The translations under genes were made by a program, and so were the position numbers. The notes under the pieces are model-generated. The model was not told where the DNA came from, searched no databases, and saw only the letters and a program-made list of their open reading frames with translations. Positions 62,901 through 64,000 of a DNA stretch of 64,000 nucleotides are shown piece by piece. The stretch is from NCBI GenBank assembly GCA_903907865.1, contig CAIVPR010000020.1, positions 1 to 64,000 on the forward strand, given 5' to 3'. Origin of the DNA: an uncultured Acidobacteriia bacterium. GTDB taxonomy: Bacteria > Acidobacteriota > Terriglobia > Bryobacterales > Bryobacteraceae. Every line of letters starts with the position of its first letter. Position 1 is the stretch's first letter.

Positions 62901-63515
62901 GTGCCGGGTGCGAGCAAGTACCTCGGTGCCAAGAATTGGGCTGTCAAGCGCGTGACGGAGGGCATTCTGGATGGCTGGCAGATGTCCGGCATTATGACGT
63001 TGGTGAGCGGGGCCCCGCTGGGTGTGGCGCTGGGAACTCAATCCGGGAATTCGAACAACTGGTCCGGCTCGCCGAGCGACGCGGCGCGGCCCGATTTGGT
63101 CGGCAATCCGGTACTTGCCAAGGACCAGCGGACATTCTATCTGAACGTGAATCCTGCGGCGTTTGCGCTGCCCGCGCAGGGGACGTTGGGGAATTCGGCT
63201 CGCACGGTATTCCGTGGACCGGGGCGCAACAACTTCGACATCTCGATGTTCAAGAACTTCAAGGTGACGGAAGGTGGTCGTGTGAAGGCCCAGTTCCGCG
63301 CCGAGGCCTACAACATCTTCAACCACACGCAGTTCACGGGCGAGGATACGACCATCAAGTTCAACAACACGGCGAATCCGGTGAGCGTGGCGGCGACGGC
63401 GACCACTCCGGCGGCGGTGGTGGCACCGGGTGGCCGGATTCCGACCACTTTCGGCCAGTTCACCGGAGCGCAATTGGCCCGGCGGATGCAGTTGGCGTTG
63501 CGATTCGACTTCTAG
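59955..63515 (+). CDS. Oar-like TonB-dependent receptor
   Basis: 1186 residues from ATG 59955. Signal peptide RPVFCALLALASAQAQ is followed by a carboxypeptidase-regulatory-like domain (GTVTDRSGSAVAGATVHLVS, ~residues 25-105), a plug domain with VVDNPGTAEVQGFSGGASFN and VNGGRSNGNNITIDGSSTDN, and a C-terminal 22-strand barrel ending in an aromatic residue (QLALRFDF). These receptors are strongly amplified in Solibacter-like bacteria and are thought to move large nutrients over the outer membrane. The last residue Phe fits barrel insertion by the BAM machinery. Substrate is unknown. Confidence 0.92.
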   Translation: MNILRPVFCALLALASAQAQQLNNKIVGTVTDRSGSAVAGATVHLVSESTGAARDTTASANGDFEINAIRSGIYRVEVSHSGFKKWEQKGIELTASDNISLGQIKLDVGDVTTSVTVIGDQPAQVQTISGERSGVIGSGEIQNLSVINRDFSTLVALLPGVVDNPGTAEVQGFSGGASFNVNGGRSNGNNITIDGSSTDNTNGGNGNNFVSLDSIQAVRIVTSNYQAEFGRKPAAAIMAITKGGSQAYHGSVYWYYRHEWMNANQFFNNRQGLPQTPRRVQTPGLTISGPVYIPGHFNQSKNKLFFFSSLEFIRERRPQSIVNLTTVNDAERAGDFSNSRNGLTTKFYIRDPTMVGSCNGTTQAACFTGNVIPKSRIDPNGQALLNLLPLPNATNTAVTQGAYNFSTQESLNIPKTSTNHRLDYIIDANTTLWIKYNNWLEDQQGWAVSAGNSNWGWMPSHYKNGTHAPVVSLTRILSPSSVLEASIRMVRWTEDGSPISQSQLDKLNRKNAGFNIPQLYPGGNPLNLVPNMTFGTVPSAISTSLNARFPLRGSENTYFSDTTLTKTHGGHTMKFGYYFEYWRAVKGESGKWNGTFDFTVDSNNPNDSQNPFSNALLGVFKSYTESNTRPPLYENQMSHEWYAQDNWKVTKRLTIDLGVRFGWSTPFYSPRRQEAGFVPSMWDPSQAVRFISPTKVGSLRQGIDPVTGKIYPVILIGAIAPGSGNPFDGSVNLLTNSSYPHGLRNNSGIKLGPRFGFAYDPFGDGKTAIRGGFGLFFDTHEKDLWGYALHLDPPNQLSPTIDYGTFASLAASQGFLFPSATSGLDVTRPLGRTMSYSFGVQRQLLKGLFLDVAYVATLGRHLLERKDLNSIPAGTTLNPANLDATNNNAALPNQFLYKYAGYTNIYYYNYDANSSYHSLQSTISRRFSKGISGGVSWTWSKAMDYDDIDTTSLSNLVSPKIRDYSLAGFDRTHILKGNWIYTVPGASKYLGAKNWAVKRVTEGILDGWQMSGIMTLVSGAPLGVALGTQSGNSNNWSGSPSDAARPDLVGNPVLAKDQRTFYLNVNPAAFALPAQGTLGNSARTVFRGPGRNNFDISMFKNFKVTEGGRVKAQFRAEAYNIFNHTQFTGEDTTIKFNNTANPVSVAATATTPAAVVAPGGRIPTTFGQFTGAQLARRMQLALRFDF

Positions 63516-63525
63516 ACGCCCCCCG

Positions 63526-63726
63526 CTACTTTTCGCGGCTTGCGAGCAGGAGCAGGAGCGCCCCGAAGGCGAGCATCGCGGCACCGGCGTAGACGTCGAC
63601 GTTCAAGTCGGGCGGATTCATCGGGGCGTGCGGGTTGCTGGTCAAGCCCAGCACAACCAGAACCGCTCCGGTGATGGCGAAGAACATGCCGGAGGGAAGT
63701 CGGAGATCGAGCGTCGATTTTTCCAT
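63526..63726 (-). CDS. Small membrane protein, 66 aa
   Basis: Two hydrophobic helices (MFFAITGAVLVVLGLTSN; VDVYAGAAMLAFGALLLLLA) with a Pro/Asn-rich loop and basic C terminus (SREK). Short proteins of this type often follow sodium:solute symporter genes and may be accessory subunits. The gene starts 9 nt after the symporter stop on the same strand. Confidence 0.6.
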   Translation of the reverse strand: MEKSTLDLRLPSGMFFAITGAVLVVLGLTSNPHAPMNPPDLNVDVYAGAAMLAFGALLLLLASREK

Positions 63727-63735
63727 TTCAGGCTC

Positions 63736-64000
63736 CTAGAGGAAGATCACGTTCAGGACGATGAGCGCCACGGCAACCACCATGGCCAGCGGAACCGGGC
63801 GGAGATACCATGCGACGCCCTCGTCGCTCGGCAATTCGGTCAGGCCGTAGACCAGGCCGCGCAGGCTCGATTCTTCGTGCGCCTTTGTGGCCAGGCTGAC
63901 AACGATGGTCACGAGGAAGCACGTCACCCACGCGCCGATGGCGATCCAGAAATTCTGGGCCATCTGCGACGGGAACAGGTGCATGTTGGCGATCCAGCCG
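63736..64000 (-). CDS. Sodium:solute symporter, C-terminal end (cut by window)
   Basis: The frame is open to the right edge of the window. The visible ~88 residues show the last helices of an SSS-family transporter: FPSQMAQNFWIAIGAWVTCF, VTIVVSLATKAHEESSLRGL, YGLTELPSDEGVAWYLRPVP and LAMVVAVALIVLNVIFL. SSS proteins couple Na+ import to solute uptake. The substrate cannot be told from this end. A methionine at 63984 is probably internal. Confidence 0.8.
   Translation of the reverse strand, partial: GWIANMHLFPSQMAQNFWIAIGAWVTCFLVTIVVSLATKAHEESSLRGLVYGLTELPSDEGVAWYLRPVPLAMVVAVALIVLNVIFL

Overview
This 64 kb window is high-GC bacterial chromosome. The gene content points to an Acidobacterium of the Solibacter/Bryobacter type. 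The markers are a protein with the TIGR03437 C-terminal domain (typical of Solibacter-like genomes), a TIGR03435 (DUF3738) protein, a large Oar-like TonB-dependent receptor with an N-terminal carboxypeptidase-regulatory-like domain, a large pro-kumamolisin/sedolisin, and a PEP-CTERM protein. The taxonomy is inferred from these families, not from a marker-gene comparison. No rRNA, tRNA, CRISPR array or recognisable transposase was seen.

Layout. (1) 1-4.1 kb: end of a TPR protein, a DinG-type Fe-S helicase, a SEC-C zinc-motif protein and a frameshifted DUF2335 membrane protein. (2) 4.2-11.1 kb: a co-directional run of der, a HEAT-repeat protein, a CNNM/CBS protein, an AI-2E family permease, a HupE-like protein and an exported cyclophilin fused to TIGR03437. 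(3) 11.2-15.6 kb: an accessory island. It holds an intact VapBC-like pair, a small exported protein, a Rho-independent terminator, a truncated second copy of the rpoC 3' end, a repeat-bearing membrane protein, an orphan secreted protein and a second VapBC-like pair whose toxin is frameshifted. (4) 15.6-26.7 kb: rpoC, rpoB, rplL, rplJ and rplA on the minus strand, without rplK upstream. (5) 26.7-29.6 kb: a zinc-ribbon protein, a PHP-type phosphatase, a PEP-CTERM protein and a TrmJ-like methyltransferase. (6) 29.8-33.2 kb: acpP-fabF-etfB-etfA. (7) 33.2-45.8 kb: mixed exported and membrane proteins, a GT2 glycosyltransferase, an esterase, a methyltransferase, signal peptidase I and an S9 peptidase. 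(8) 46-47 kb: a dead MazE antitoxin and an intact Phd/VapC pair. (9) 47-51 kb: pheS-pheT, then a decayed copy of the dinG 3' end. (10) 51-64 kb: sedolisin, a large exported repeat protein, a TMEM175 channel, a cytochrome b561/molybdopterin oxidoreductase pair, the TonB receptor and the end of a sodium:solute symporter.

The most interesting structure is at 12.2-16.2 kb. The last 540 nt of rpoC are present twice in the same orientation, exactly 3352 nt apart and with no indels. The truncated copy still sits next to a strong terminator facing the rpoC direction, while the intact gene runs straight into a VapBC-like module. This is what an insertion into the 3' end of rpoC would leave if the incoming DNA carried its own replacement 3' end. 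The differences between copies are almost all synonymous, so the truncated copy looks recently functional or imported from a relative. A second 3'-end relic (dinG, behind pheT) shows that displaced housekeeping-gene tails occur twice in this window.

Other points worth checking: fabF has no ATG/GTG/TTG start but a well-placed Shine-Dalgarno before ATT; -10-like hexamers recur 5-9 nt before start codons, suggesting leaderless transcripts; a C9 tract abuts the start of a glycosyltransferase; a methyltransferase carries a signal peptide.
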